A stretch of 42,447 bases of DNA from Candidatus Peribacteraceae bacterium (GCA_018061945.1 JAGOTD010000007.1:1-42447); one strand, 5' to 3'. Positions 14,809 to 22,414 are shown, counted from the stretch's first letter. Notes: generated by a model not told the origin, from the sequence alone. Made by a program: numbers and translations.

Positions 14809-15777
14809 TGAACTAAACGTCAATCGCGCGCTGCGGATCTTCGGCCACAAGGCAAAGAATGTGCCAAGTGACGCGACAACCGGCAAGACAATAATTTCGG
14901 CCAAGGTAAGCAGCGGAGCAAAGCTCACGAGTGTACGCATTACTTCCTCTGCCCACGGACCGAACAAACCACCCACTGCCAAACTTGGTACAATCGAGGG
15001 CAGCAAATAGATAAAACCCGTAACAAAAATGAGAGATAAGACAAGGGCAACAAGCAGCAGTGCAAACACCTCTATACAAAACGGCACAAGTATCGCCAGC
15101 GGCGTCGCCCCCACCAATTGCTCCACAAATAACTCTTCGCGCCGCAGCACCGCTCGGCGGCGAACGAGTTCGATGATAACGAATACCAAGACGACAAGTA
15201 GAAGGCCGACGACCAGAAACAAGAACAAGCGGGCAGAGGTAACAATATCGAGCAAGCGGTACACCTGCTTTTCCTGATCCGTCGCCTCACTCAGAAATTT
15301 CGGGTTCATAGTTTTGGCAAAGACCGGCTGCTGCAAAAACAGCATGAAACGCTTGTAGTCGTCGAGCGTTTTCAGGCGCACGCCGACCGTTTCGGGAAAA
15401 GGATTTTGAATGCCGAATTTCTGCAGGAAGCTGATGAGTGTCGGGTCACGCAGTTTCTGCTTGTTGTATGCCTCCTCCCGCGTAATGTAGACAACTTCTT
15501 CCACATACGGCAACGACTTGATATTTGAAATCAGATCCTGAATCTGCACAATGGATGCATTATCCAAAATCTCCAACCGGATATCAGTTTGCTCGCGCAG
15601 CAGTGTAAGTCCGCTGTGTGCGCCGATCACCAGTAAGACAAGAACCTGCGCTAGAAACAGCACGCCAAATAGTGAGCCGACGCTTGCTCCCCACCCTTCT
15701 TCGCGAATAGCCGTCTGCAAACCGCGCTTGGTGCCGCGAAGAAGAATTCTATGGAGTTGAGGCATGCGAATACTCAT
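14806..15777 (-). CDS. ftsX: Cell division protein FtsX (ABC transporter permease-like)
   Basis: A 323-aa protein with the FtsX layout. There is a basic cytoplasmic start (MSIRMPQLHRILLRGTKRGL), a first membrane helix at about 33-57, and an extracytoplasmic domain at about 58-185 (SNIKSLPYVEEVVYITREEA, then TVGVRLKTLDDYKRF). Three further helices follow at about 190-210, 240-265 and 290-312, with the conserved RREELFVEQLVGATP loop. With FtsE it couples ATP hydrolysis to activation of division amidases or other cell-wall hydrolases. ftsE is not adjacent, unlike the usual ftsEX operon. The -10 TATACT ends 7 nt before the ATG. Confidence 0.92.
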   Translation of the reverse strand: MSIRMPQLHRILLRGTKRGLQTAIREEGWGASVGSLFGVLFLAQVLVLLVIGAHSGLTLLREQTDIRLEILDNASIVQIQDLISNIKSLPYVEEVVYITREEAYNKQKLRDPTLISFLQKFGIQNPFPETVGVRLKTLDDYKRFMLFLQQPVFAKTMNPKFLSEATDQEKQVYRLLDIVTSARLFLFLVVGLLLVVLVFVIIELVRRRAVLRREELFVEQLVGATPLAILVPFCIEVFALLLVALVLSLIFVTGFIYLLPSIVPSLAVGGLFGPWAEEVMRTLVSFAPLLTLAEIIVLPVVASLGTFFALWPKIRSARLTFSS

Positions 15778-15784
15778 GGGTAGA

Positions 15785-15790
15785 AGTATA
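15785..15790 (-). promoter_or_regulatory. -10 element TATACT of ftsX
   Basis: On the minus strand TATACT is followed by TCTACCC (7 nt) and the ATG at 15777. Confidence 0.65.
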
Positions 15791-15799
15791 AGCTGCTAC

Positions 15800-16060
15800 G
15801 CAGCAATTACCAAGATACCAGCAACATAAAAATCCGAAGATCAAAGAGAGAAATCTGAAACAAAATTCAAGACATCCCACTTCGTCAGCCGCGGCTGACT
15901 TCGCGGGACAAGCAAGAACCAAATCCCAAAAAATCCCAAGGTCAAAATATGTATCCGCAGCCGGGACGCCGCGTCCCGGTAGTCGAACAAGATTTTATAA
16001 ACCGCCGCGGCTAGAAAAGCCGCTCCTGATTGAAATATAGATTGCAAATGCCAATTCTCA
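15800..16060. repeat. Repeat-filled intergenic region between ftsX and the TPR gene
   Basis: The region contains AAATCCCAAAAAATCCCAAG-type sequence, a hairpin CCGGGACGCCGCGTCCCGG at about 15961-15980, and a CCGCCGCGGCTAGAAAAGCC copy of the REP-like family at about 15996. A 68-codon open frame on the minus strand (15841-16047) consists of these repeats and is not accepted as a gene. Confidence 0.65.
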
Positions 16061-16069
16061 ACCCCAACC

Positions 16070-16675
16070 CTATCCCTTCTTCATCTCCTCCACTTGATGC
16101 GCAATTCGCCCAACCATCTGCAGACATTCGAGTGCGCGCACATTGCCCGGATCGATATCAACCGCCCGCTGAAACAGGGCTTTGGCCTTACTAAAATTCT
16201 GTGACTGCACATAGACCACGCCAAGATCACACAGCGTGAGCGTATTATCGGAATCCAAATTCAGCGCTCGTTCGAGTGTCACCATACCCGATGTTGTTTC
16301 CCCAGCATTAAACAATGCCCAGCCAAGACAGCGCAGAATTTCGGGATTATTGGGCTTAAAACCATTGGCGATTTTTAGGTATTCCAATGACTGCTTCCAT
16401 TGCTCACGATGCGACGCAATGAAACCTAAAATGTAGTAACCAGTATAACTTTCGGAGTCGAGCGATACCGCCCGCGACGCGGCAGCGTGCGCACGATCGT
16501 ACTGTTCAAGCGATAATTCGTTATCAGCAATCTCCTCTAAAATGAGTGAGTTATCGGGATCCTGCGAGAGCAGACGCTCCAAAATAACTAACGCCGCCGG
16601 ATGCTTTCCATCCAGCTTGAGCAGTTCTGCCTGATGAAGATCGGCCATGTTCTGATCGTCTGACGCGCGTTGCAT
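16070..16675 (-). CDS. Tetratricopeptide repeat protein, cytoplasmic
   Basis: A 201-aa protein made of about five TPR units, e.g. HPAALVILERLLSQDPDNS, YDRAHAAASRAVSLDSES, WKQSLEYLKIANGFKPNNP, TSGMVTLERALNLDSDNT and FSKAKALFQRAVDIDPGN. It is a protein-interaction scaffold of unknown partner. The open frame extends 24 codons further upstream, but those codons translate a dispersed C/T-rich repeat; ATG 16675 has TATACT ending 9 nt before it and is chosen. Confidence 0.85.
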   Translation of the reverse strand: MQRASDDQNMADLHQAELLKLDGKHPAALVILERLLSQDPDNSLILEEIADNELSLEQYDRAHAAASRAVSLDSESYTGYYILGFIASHREQWKQSLEYLKIANGFKPNNPEILRCLGWALFNAGETTSGMVTLERALNLDSDNTLTLCDLGVVYVQSQNFSKAKALFQRAVDIDPGNVRALECLQMVGRIAHQVEEMKKG

Positions 16676-16699
16676 AACGCAAAAAGTATAACACAGAAG

Positions 16700-16925
16700 A
16701 AGGCAGGAAAGTGAGAAAGGGCAGGAAAGGCAGAAAGGAATTTTCACTTTTTCAATTCATCATAACTTTATAAATGAAGCATCAACGATCAAGCGATCGG
16801 TGTCGGCATTGCTTAATTACTATAAAAGACTCAGATTCCTGACAAATATCCTAAGTCCCGCTCTGATGAGCCTTATAATTAATCGCCTTTCTGCCTTTCC
16901 TTTCTTTCCTGCCCTTTCTGCCCTC
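16700..16925. repeat. Inverted doublet of the GGCAGGAAAG repeat with about 145 bp between arms
   Basis: The left arm (16702-16739) has GAAGGCAGGAAAGTGAGAAA and then GGGCAGGAAAGGCAGAAAGG. The right arm (16884-16921) is its approximate reverse complement, beginning CCTTTCTGCCTTTCC and ending CCCTTTCTGCCCTC. The interior is A/T rich and has no convincing ORF. A single arm lies at 6246-6284. The layout resembles a small non-autonomous inverted-repeat element. Confidence 0.7.
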
Positions 16926-17270
16926 TTATGCTCCAGCAATAATGTACACAATCGTGCTGAGAATCAGATAAGACCCAGCAATAATCGCAAAGCCGACGAG
17001 CGATGCTTTCATAATGCTTTTAGCTGGTGCAATGTCTCCACCACCTGATGCGGCCATACGAAATGCGCCATACGTAAAGAGTGCGACAGCAATCGGCATC
17101 GCCCACATCAGCATCACATCCATCAATCCTTTAAACACTGATTCGAAACTGACAGCAAATCCGGCATTGACCGGAACAACAATAGGCTCGTAGGCAGCAC
17201 GTGCCAGTACGGGAACCAAGAAGGCACCAATCCCTGCAACGGAAGCCAATAATTTTTGCACTCGCATCAT
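16926..17270 (-). CDS. Type IV secretion system pilin-like small membrane protein
   Basis: A 114-aa protein. A signal peptide is likely (MMRVQKLLASVAGIGAFLVP...LARA). Two hydrophobic helices follow at about 48-74 (LMDVMLMWAMPIAVALFTYG) and 88-113 (ASLVGFAIIAGSYLILSTIV), with a FRMAASGGGDIAPAKSIMKA loop between. The arrangement is that of the VirB2/T4SS-pilin-like proteins common in CPR genomes, where a GG-D-x-x-K-A-K loop precedes the last helix. They are thought to be part of envelope-spanning conjugation-like or pilus machinery. No other secretion genes are in the window. Start chosen from TATACT-N6-ATG. Confidence 0.75.
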   Translation of the reverse strand: MMRVQKLLASVAGIGAFLVPVLARAAYEPIVVPVNAGFAVSFESVFKGLMDVMLMWAMPIAVALFTYGAFRMAASGGGDIAPAKSIMKASLVGFAIIAGSYLILSTIVYIIAGA

Positions 17271-17276
17271 CACACT

Positions 17277-17282
17277 AGTATA
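17277..17282 (-). promoter_or_regulatory. -10 element TATACT, leaderless start of the pilin-like gene
   Basis: On the minus strand TATACT, AGTGTG (6 nt), then ATGATG at 17270. Confidence 0.7.
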
Positions 17283-17318
17283 GCAGAACACCGGCTCTGG
17301 CGGAAGGAGAAGCTACCA

Positions 17319-17430
17319 TTGGATTCCAAGGAAACCAACGAGTCCAACGAAACCAATGTGGAAGCCTGATAACCCTCGGACTCTTTGGTTTCATCGGTTT
17401 CTTTGGAACCTTCTTAGATTCATCCTGAAA
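17319..17430. repeat. 9-nt-period repeat, inverted pair (AAAGAAACC/AACGAAACC units)
   Basis: The left part reads in 9-mers AAGGAAACC AACGAGTCC AACGAAACC. The right part, on the minus strand, reads AAAGAAACC GATGAAACC AAAGAGTCC. The two are roughly inverted copies with a short centre. The period of 9 resembles that of the CAGAGGAAC family, but the unit differs. Confidence 0.65.
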
Positions 17431-17456
17431 CCCCCTCAAAAACCTCCCTACTCCAT

Positions 17457-17484
17457 TGCCTAGAAACCCACTTCCCCCTAGACT
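17457..17484 (+). promoter_or_regulatory. Promoter of the class A PBP gene, near-leaderless
   Basis: TTGCCT at 17457-17462 and TAGACT at 17479-17484 with a 16-nt spacer; 8 nt then lead to the ATG at 17493. Confidence 0.6.
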
Positions 17485-17492
17485 GTGCATTC

Positions 17493-20400
17493 ATGGTCGA
17501 GCCCAATTTCCATAGTCGCTCCATCTACGAAGAAGAGCCAAAGCCACGGGTGTCACAGCCAGCTTTGCGGCGCTTCCCATTGTCACGCAGAGGCGCGTCG
17601 ATCTGGCAGCGCATACTGGCTGGCGTCATGATTTTTATACGGCCTTTTCTCATTCTTCGCAAAGATGGCAGAAGGCGCCTAAGCCTTGTTCGTATTCTGG
17701 GTTTGCTGATGGCAATCGGTGCTATCACATTTGCAGCGCTCTGGTTTACCCTCCCGAATATCGACGATCCGCAGACACTGTTTGCGGCGCAAAGTACGGT
17801 TATTTATGATCGTAACGGCATCGAACTCTATCGCCTGTTTTCCGAGCAAGATCGCACGTATGTCCCGGGCAACAAAATCGCGACCAATGTCAAAAATGCG
17901 ACCATCGCCATAGAAGATGAGCGCTTTTTCGAGCGCGGCTGTTTTGACCCCATCAGCTTTCTGCGCGCCGTTATCAGCCAAGTGGTGCCCGGCTTCGTGC
18001 GGTCGGGTGGCTCGACTCTCACACAACAATTTGCCAAAAATGCGTTAGTCGGGAATAGGCGCAGCTTGTTTCGCAAAATCCGCGAACTCATGCTCGCCTG
18101 TAAGCTCGAAAGCCGCTACGACAAGCCACACATGTTGGAACTGTACTTAAACTGGATTCCGTATGGCAAAAATGCGTACGGCATTGAGCAGGCGTCGCAG
18201 ACATACTTCGGCGTGAGCGCGAGCGAGCTAAATCTCGCGCAAGCAACTGTTCTTGCGGCTATCGTGCAAGCTCCCAGCTACTACAATCCATACGGATCGC
18301 ACGTGTATAGCCAGGCGCCAGATCATATTCTGCAGAAAATCGAAAACGGCACTATTACCAAGGGATCGCAGATTAAAGAAGACGATATTTCTTTCGGCAT
18401 CATTGGCCGCACTATCGGTGGCACGGGTTCTACTGTGTATGTAGGTGGACGCACCGATCAGGTTCTAAAAAACATGGCAGATCAAGGCATGATTACAGAA
18501 GAAGAGCGGACCAAAACACTCACCGATCTCCAGACAATCAAGTTCGCTCCGGCCCGCGAAAACATCCGCGCACCACATTTCGTTCTCTGGATCGAAAAAC
18601 AGGTGGAATCGATTTTCAACTTGAGCGAAGAAAATCTCACGCAAGGCGGACTGAAAATTACTACAACGCTCGACTGGAACTTGCAACAACTGGCCGAGAA
18701 AGCAGTCGAAACGCACAAAGATGACGTCCTCAAGCGCTTTGGCGCCCACAACTCCGCCCTGCTGTCTCTGTCCCCCCAAACGCGTGAGGTACTGGCATAT
18801 GTGGGGAATAACGATTACGAAGACGAAGAGCACGAAGGCAAAATTGATATGATTCGCGCGCCTCGTCAGCCGGGTTCCAGCTTTAAGCCGATTGTGTACG
18901 CCACAGCCTTTGAGGCTGGTTACGGCCCGGGAACGGTCATCTACGACCTGCAAACAAAGTTCGGTGAGAACACGCCGCAAAACTACGGCGCGGATTTCTT
19001 AGGTCCCATGTCCATGCGTACAGCACTCGCGGGCTCGCGCAACATTCCGGCCATCAAAGCATTTTTCCTCGCCGGCGGCGAAGACAAAGTATTGAACATG
19101 GCACAGCGCCTAGGCATCCACACGCCAATTGAACAAAGAGAAATCTATCAGCAGGCAAACCCCGATTATGAATACGGCTATCCGCTGGCAATCGGCACCG
19201 CCGAAACTCCGCTTCTCGAAATGGCGCAAGCGTATGCCACACTCGCCGATGGCGGCACTTTCCGTCCGCTGACGAGCATTCTGAAAGTGACTGATCGTGA
19301 CGGCAATATTCTGCCTCTGCCAAAACCTGCGAATCCGCAGGAAGTCTTAGACCCGCGCATTGCGGCGCAAGTGACGTCTATTTTAAGCGATGTGAACGCG
19401 CGGCCCGACAACGAATACTGGAAATCCATTCTGTCTGTTCCCGGCCAGCAAGTCGCTGCCAAAACCGGCACCAGCAATAAATGTTTGCAATGGACTGCGG
19501 ATCAAAAAGACTGCAAATTGCGTCACCCCGAAAGCACATGGACAATGGGCTACTCGCCAAGTCTTATTACCGGCGTGTGGGTCGGCAATGCAACGAGCCA
19601 ATCGCTGTTTGATAGAGCGGATGGCCTTACAACCGCCGCTCCTATTTGGCACGACTATATGGTCGCTGCGCACAAAAAGCTCAAGCCAAGCGTGACCGCG
19701 TTTACGCTGCCCGACGGACTTACCCAGCCACAGATCTCTAAACTGTCTGGCCAACTTGCCGGCGCGTGCACGCCGGTAGAACTGCGCACATCGGATTTAT
19801 TCCTCAAAGAAAATACACCAACCAAAGATGACAGCGCCTGCGTACTGATGAAGGTCGATAAAGTCACCAACTTACTAGCGTCTCCAGCCTGTCCAGCCGA
19901 TGCCGTCGAAGAGCGTCCGTTCTTTATCCCGACCAGCGAACAGCCTATGCGCTGGCCGCTATGGGAACAGTCGGTGCAAGAATGGGCGAAAGCCGAAATG
20001 GTCAAATGGGACGCAAGCGAAACGCATTCCGGCTCGCGTTTACCGCTTCCGCTGCCCCCAACCACAGAATGTGATCCGGCTTTAACGCCCGGCCGTAACA
20101 ATAAGCCACGAGTCGATCTCCAGTCTCCGCGTGGCGGTACCAGCGTTCCGTATCCGGTCTTTACCCCGCAAGTAGCGATCTTAAGTGAAGCGCCGGTCCA
20201 GAAAGTAGAATATTTTATCGATGGGAAATCCGTCGCTCTAGCCGTCGATACTATTCGCGCCACTCCCATCCGCGTTCCGCGCTCTATTTCCAAAGATGGA
20301 ACTCATTCACTCAAAGTGGTGGTGACAGACGCGTACTACAATACGGCAACCGACGAATCGTCCTTCATTTTTGAGGATGATCGGACCAGTCCGCAAGTGT

Positions 20401-20654
20401 CCATCAATAGCCCGAATAACGGCGCAGTGTTTCCAAGAAACACACCGGTTACTATCCGCGCCACAGCCGACGATGCAGGTGGCGTCGAAACACTTCAATT
20501 CTTTTTGGATGACACGCTCCTCACCACCAAGCGCGATATGCCATACGAAGTGACCTATACGATTAAAACCTTAGGTTCACATACGCTCAAGGCAGTGGCG
20601 ACGGATCATGCCGGAAATGAGTCGCAGGATGTGATTAGTATTACGGTGGAGTAA
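17493..20654 (+). CDS. Class A penicillin-binding protein (transglycosylase/transpeptidase) with C-terminal Ig-like domains
   Basis: A 1053-aa protein. There is a cytoplasmic basic tail, then a membrane anchor at about 67-90. The GT51 glycosyltransferase at about 110-290 has IEDERFFERG and GGSTLTQQFAKN. The transpeptidase at about 400-740 has SSFK in RQPGSSFKPIVYATAF (active-site Ser), SRN in ALAGSRNIPAIK and KTG in VAAKTGTSNK. The last about 200 residues hold two Ig-like beta domains, the second starting TSPQVSINSPNNGAVFPRN. It polymerises and cross-links peptidoglycan outside the membrane. The Ig-like tail and the large size resemble PBP1A/1C-type proteins and probably bind wall or partners. 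Monocistronic with its own promoter. Confidence 0.95.
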   Translation: MVEPNFHSRSIYEEEPKPRVSQPALRRFPLSRRGASIWQRILAGVMIFIRPFLILRKDGRRRLSLVRILGLLMAIGAITFAALWFTLPNIDDPQTLFAAQSTVIYDRNGIELYRLFSEQDRTYVPGNKIATNVKNATIAIEDERFFERGCFDPISFLRAVISQVVPGFVRSGGSTLTQQFAKNALVGNRRSLFRKIRELMLACKLESRYDKPHMLELYLNWIPYGKNAYGIEQASQTYFGVSASELNLAQATVLAAIVQAPSYYNPYGSHVYSQAPDHILQKIENGTITKGSQIKEDDISFGIIGRTIGGTGSTVYVGGRTDQVLKNMADQGMITEEERTKTLTDLQTIKFAPARENIRAPHFVLWIEKQVESIFNLSEENLTQGGLKITTTLDWNLQQLAEKAVETHKDDVLKRFGAHNSALLSLSPQTREVLAYVGNNDYEDEEHEGKIDMIRAPRQPGSSFKPIVYATAFEAGYGPGTVIYDLQTKFGENTPQNYGADFLGPMSMRTALAGSRNIPAIKAFFLAGGEDKVLNMAQRLGIHTPIEQREIYQQANPDYEYGYPLAIGTAETPLLEMAQAYATLADGGTFRPLTSILKVTDRDGNILPLPKPANPQEVLDPRIAAQVTSILSDVNARPDNEYWKSILSVPGQQVAAKTGTSNKCLQWTADQKDCKLRHPESTWTMGYSPSLITGVWVGNATSQSLFDRADGLTTAAPIWHDYMVAAHKKLKPSVTAFTLPDGLTQPQISKLSGQLAGACTPVELRTSDLFLKENTPTKDDSACVLMKVDKVTNLLASPACPADAVEERPFFIPTSEQPMRWPLWEQSVQEWAKAEMVKWDASETHSGSRLPLPLPPTTECDPALTPGRNNKPRVDLQSPRGGTSVPYPVFTPQVAILSEAPVQKVEYFIDGKSVALAVDTIRATPIRVPRSISKDGTHSLKVVVTDAYYNTATDESSFIFEDDRTSPQVSINSPNNGAVFPRNTPVTIRATADDAGGVETLQFFLDDTLLTTKRDMPYEVTYTIKTLGSHTLKAVATDHAGNESQDVISITVE

Positions 20655-20684
20655 GTCAGTGGTCACTGACCCTGCAACGCAAGT

Positions 20685-20728
20685 CCCTCACCCCCGGCCC
20701 CTCTCCTCGCTTCGCGAGGAAGAAGGGT
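20685..20728 (+). repeat. Hairpin repeat, left flank of the DUF559 cassette
   Basis: CCCTCACCCCCGGCCCCTCT, then a hairpin CCTCGCTTCGCGAGG. The partner copy at 21151-21197 is in the opposite orientation, with the CCCTCACC ends on the outside of the cassette. Related copies are at 30201-30249 and 30340-30388. Confidence 0.85.
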
Positions 20729-20750
20729 GACTTCTGGTATGATCGAATGC

Positions 20751-21128
20751 ATGAATCTTGTGCATCCATTGCCAATCGCAGTTGAACACGCCAAAAATCT
20801 GCGACAACGATGAACGCATGCTGAAGGTATTCTGTGGAATGTTCTGCGCAATCGAAATTTCCATGGCTACAAATTCCGACGGCAAGCACCAATGGGTCGA
20901 TTCATCGTCGATTTCCTGTGCATGAAGCCACCGCTCATTATTGAGTTGGATGGAAAAATTCATGATACCCAAATGGAATATGATGCAGAACGTACAGAGA
21001 GTATTTTTCACGATTTCGGCATACCGGTCGTACGACTAGCGAATGAAGAGATACTGGAGAATCTGCCTGCTACGCTAAAGAAGATTCAGGAAGCACTAAT
21101 ACTGCAACAGACAAAAATCAATCCATAA
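20751..21128 (+). pseudogene. DUF559 endonuclease-like gene interrupted by an in-frame TGA
   Basis: The frame from ATG 20751 reads MNLVHPLPIAVEHAKNLRQR, then TGA at 20811-20813. It resumes THAEGILWNVLRNRNFHGYK FRRQAPMGRFIVDFLCMKPP and continues LIIELDGKIHD to 21128. This is the complete DUF559 pattern (MTxAExxLWxxLRNRxxxGxKFRRQxPxGxYIVDFxC...LxIELDG), related to Vsr/type IIS-like nuclease folds; the acidic residues in VDFLC and ELDGKIHD are kept. A -10 TATGAT ends 7 nt before the ATG. TGA is a normal stop here, so the gene is broken unless read through; restart at ATG 20892 would give only the C-terminal 78 aa. It sits between inverted hairpin repeats. Confidence 0.8.
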
Positions 21129-21150
21129 TCTCAAAACAATCATATTCAAA

Positions 21151-21197
21151 GCTCCCCTCTCCTTGCTTTAGCAAGGAGAGGGGTCGGGGGTGAGGGG
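21151..21197 (-). repeat. Hairpin repeat, right flank of the DUF559 cassette
   Basis: Read on the minus strand: CCCCTCACCCCCGACCCCTC, then the hairpin CTCCTTGCTAAAGCAAGGAG and AGGGGAGC. It is the inverted partner of 20685-20728. Confidence 0.85.
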
Positions 21198-21225
21198 CCA
21201 ATTTGCTATACATGCCGCTGCGCCA

Positions 21226-21960
21226 TCAAGACAAAATCGCATTCGTATGCACCTCACTCACATCATCGACTTCTTCCAGCGCTTCCATAACTGTATGCAC
21301 TTTCTCCATTGTCACCTCATCGACTGGCGCCGTTTGCTTGGCGACATATTGCAATCCGGCTGATTCAATCTGATAGCCGTTCTTCGCCAAAAAATCCCGA
21401 ATCTGCGACCAATCATTCATGGCGGTCACCACACGGATTTGTTCGCCATCTTCCGCAATATCTTCCGCTCCGAAATCAATCAGCTCTAATTCCAATTCTT
21501 CTAACCTCTTCTCGCTTCCCGCTTGCCGCTTTCCCATCACCACACCCTTGCGCTCGAACATCCACATGACAGAACCGTTTTCGGCAAAGCGTCCGCCGTT
21601 TTTGGTGAGGGCTAATTTTACGCTACTCAATGCGCGATTTTTATTGTCACTCAAACACTCAATGATAAATGCTGATCCGCTCGGACCGTACGCTTCGTAG
21701 GTAAACTCCTCCATCGCCGCCGCGCCTTTTAGCTGTCCCGTTCCCTTAGCAATCGCACGATCGATATTCGCATTTGGCACAGACTCCGATTTGGCACCAT
21801 CAATCAGCGCACGCAACCGTACGTTCGTGCCAGCGTCTCCCCCACCCTCGCGCGCTGCGATTTCGATCAGCCGCGCGTACTTGGTATACACCTTGCCGCG
21901 CTTGGCATCGGCCGCGCCTTTACGAACCCGAATATTGTGCCACTTAGAATGACCTGACAT
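21226..21960 (-). CDS. yebC: YebC/PmpR-family translation or transcription regulator (TACO1-like)
   Basis: A 244-aa protein of normal family length, starting MSGHSKWHNIRVRKGAADAK RGKVYTKYARLIEIAAREGG, the hallmark YebC N-terminus. It continues with PNANIDRAIAKGTG and YEAYGPSGSAFIIECLSDNKNR. Members act as transcription regulators or help ribosomes through polyproline and other stalls. The gene is odd at its start: the first 24 nt are duplicated at 22024-22047, where the promoter lies, so the message probably begins at the upstream copy and passes a 27-codon ORF before reaching the true start. The residues IDRAIAKGTGQLKGA are intact, so the protein itself looks functional. Confidence 0.95.
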   Translation of the reverse strand: MSGHSKWHNIRVRKGAADAKRGKVYTKYARLIEIAAREGGGDAGTNVRLRALIDGAKSESVPNANIDRAIAKGTGQLKGAAAMEEFTYEAYGPSGSAFIIECLSDNKNRALSSVKLALTKNGGRFAENGSVMWMFERKGVVMGKRQAGSEKRLEELELELIDFGAEDIAEDGEQIRVVTAMNDWSQIRDFLAKNGYQIESAGLQYVAKQTAPVDEVTMEKVHTVMEALEEVDDVSEVHTNAILS

Positions 21961-22047
21961 ATTTTACGAACGAAGAAGAGAAAGAGTTGCTTGCCCTGAG
22001 CGAGGCGATAGCCGAGTCGAAGGGTGCCACTTAGAATGACCGGACAT
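21937..22047 (-). repeat. 24-nt duplication of the yebC start flanking a 63-nt insertion
   Basis: Positions 22024-22047 and 21937-21960 differ at one of 24 bases. Between them lie 63 nt starting CCTTCGACTCGGCTATCGCC and containing GCTCAGGGCAAGC, which resembles the CCTTCGA...CTCAGG motif seen at about 3638. The copies look like a target duplication around a short inserted element. Confidence 0.8.
21964..22047 (-). CDS. 27-codon upstream ORF carrying a copy of the YebC N-terminus
   Basis: MSGHSKWHPSTRLSPRSGQA followed by TLSLLRS and TAA. Its first eight codons equal those of YebC (one silent difference, TCC for TCA). It is in frame with yebC, ends in TAA, and one codon (AAT) separates that stop from the yebC ATG. 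It is probably the transcribed remains of an insertion at the original start. Initiation here followed by re-initiation at yebC is plausible but not shown. Confidence 0.55.
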   Translation of the reverse strand: MSGHSKWHPSTRLSPRSGQATLSLLRS

Positions 22048-22053
22048 GGGAGC

Positions 22054-22059
22054 AGTATA
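22054..22059 (-). promoter_or_regulatory. -10 element TATACT ahead of the duplicated yebC start
   Basis: On the minus strand TATACT, GCTCCC (6 nt), then the ATG of the upstream copy at 22047. The spacing identifies this as the original leaderless yebC promoter. Confidence 0.7.
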
Positions 22060-22067
22060 AATGAATC

Positions 22068-22145
22068 AGGGCCGAAGTACGAATCGCGAAGTACGAATTA
22101 CGATTTTTTAGTCTCGTAATTCGTACTTCGTACAGCGTAATTCGC
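22068..22145. repeat. Inverted doublet of the TAATTCGT repeat family between rpsR and yebC
   Basis: CGAAGTACGAATCGCGAAGT and ACGAATTACGA on the left are inverted on the right as TCGTAATTCGTACTTCGTAC. It may end the rpsF-rpsR transcript. Confidence 0.75.
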
Positions 22146-22147
22146 GC

Positions 22148-22387
22148 TTACTTGCGGTAGCTGAGCATCGCCATAAAGCGTGCCTTTTCGACGGCGTTCT
22201 TGAGCATTTTCTGGTGACGGAGACACACGCCGGAGTAGTAACGATTGCGGATGTTTCCGAAGTAATCGATGTACGGCTTGAGTGTTGGATAGTCTTTATA
22301 ATCCATGTACTGGGCGTCATGCTGATCAAATGGGCAGTGCTTCTTCTGAACTTGTTTCTTCTGCTGCTGATTGTTATTGGAGGCCAT
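22148..22387 (-). CDS. rpsR: Small ribosomal subunit protein bS18
   Basis: A 79-aa protein. After a Gln/Asn/Lys-rich start (MASNNNQQQKKQVQKKHCPF) it has the bS18 core: YMDYKDYPTLKPYIDYFGNI, RNRYYSGVCLRHQKMLKNAV and EKARFMAMLSYRK. It sits on the 30S platform next to bS6. It lies 27 nt after rpsF, as an operon. The start context CACCCCAACTTTT-ATG resembles that of rpmB. The rplI gene (bL9) that usually follows is absent; yebC comes instead. Confidence 0.96.
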   Translation of the reverse strand: MASNNNQQQKKQVQKKHCPFDQHDAQYMDYKDYPTLKPYIDYFGNIRNRYYSGVCLRHQKMLKNAVEKARFMAMLSYRK

Positions 22388-22414
22388 AAAAGTTGGGGTG
22401 CAAAATAGGGGGAA

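Noticed and set aside
15841..16047. 68-codon minus-strand ORF with hydrophobic middle
   Set aside because: Made of hairpin and ATCCCAAAAAATCCC-type repeats; its end NFVSDFSL is typical of translated repeats.
20751..21128. TGA read as an amino acid (alternative genetic code)
   Set aside because: TGA ends the ECF sigma gene (with an ATGA overlap) and the VanW gene at sensible places, so code 25-type recoding is not supported.
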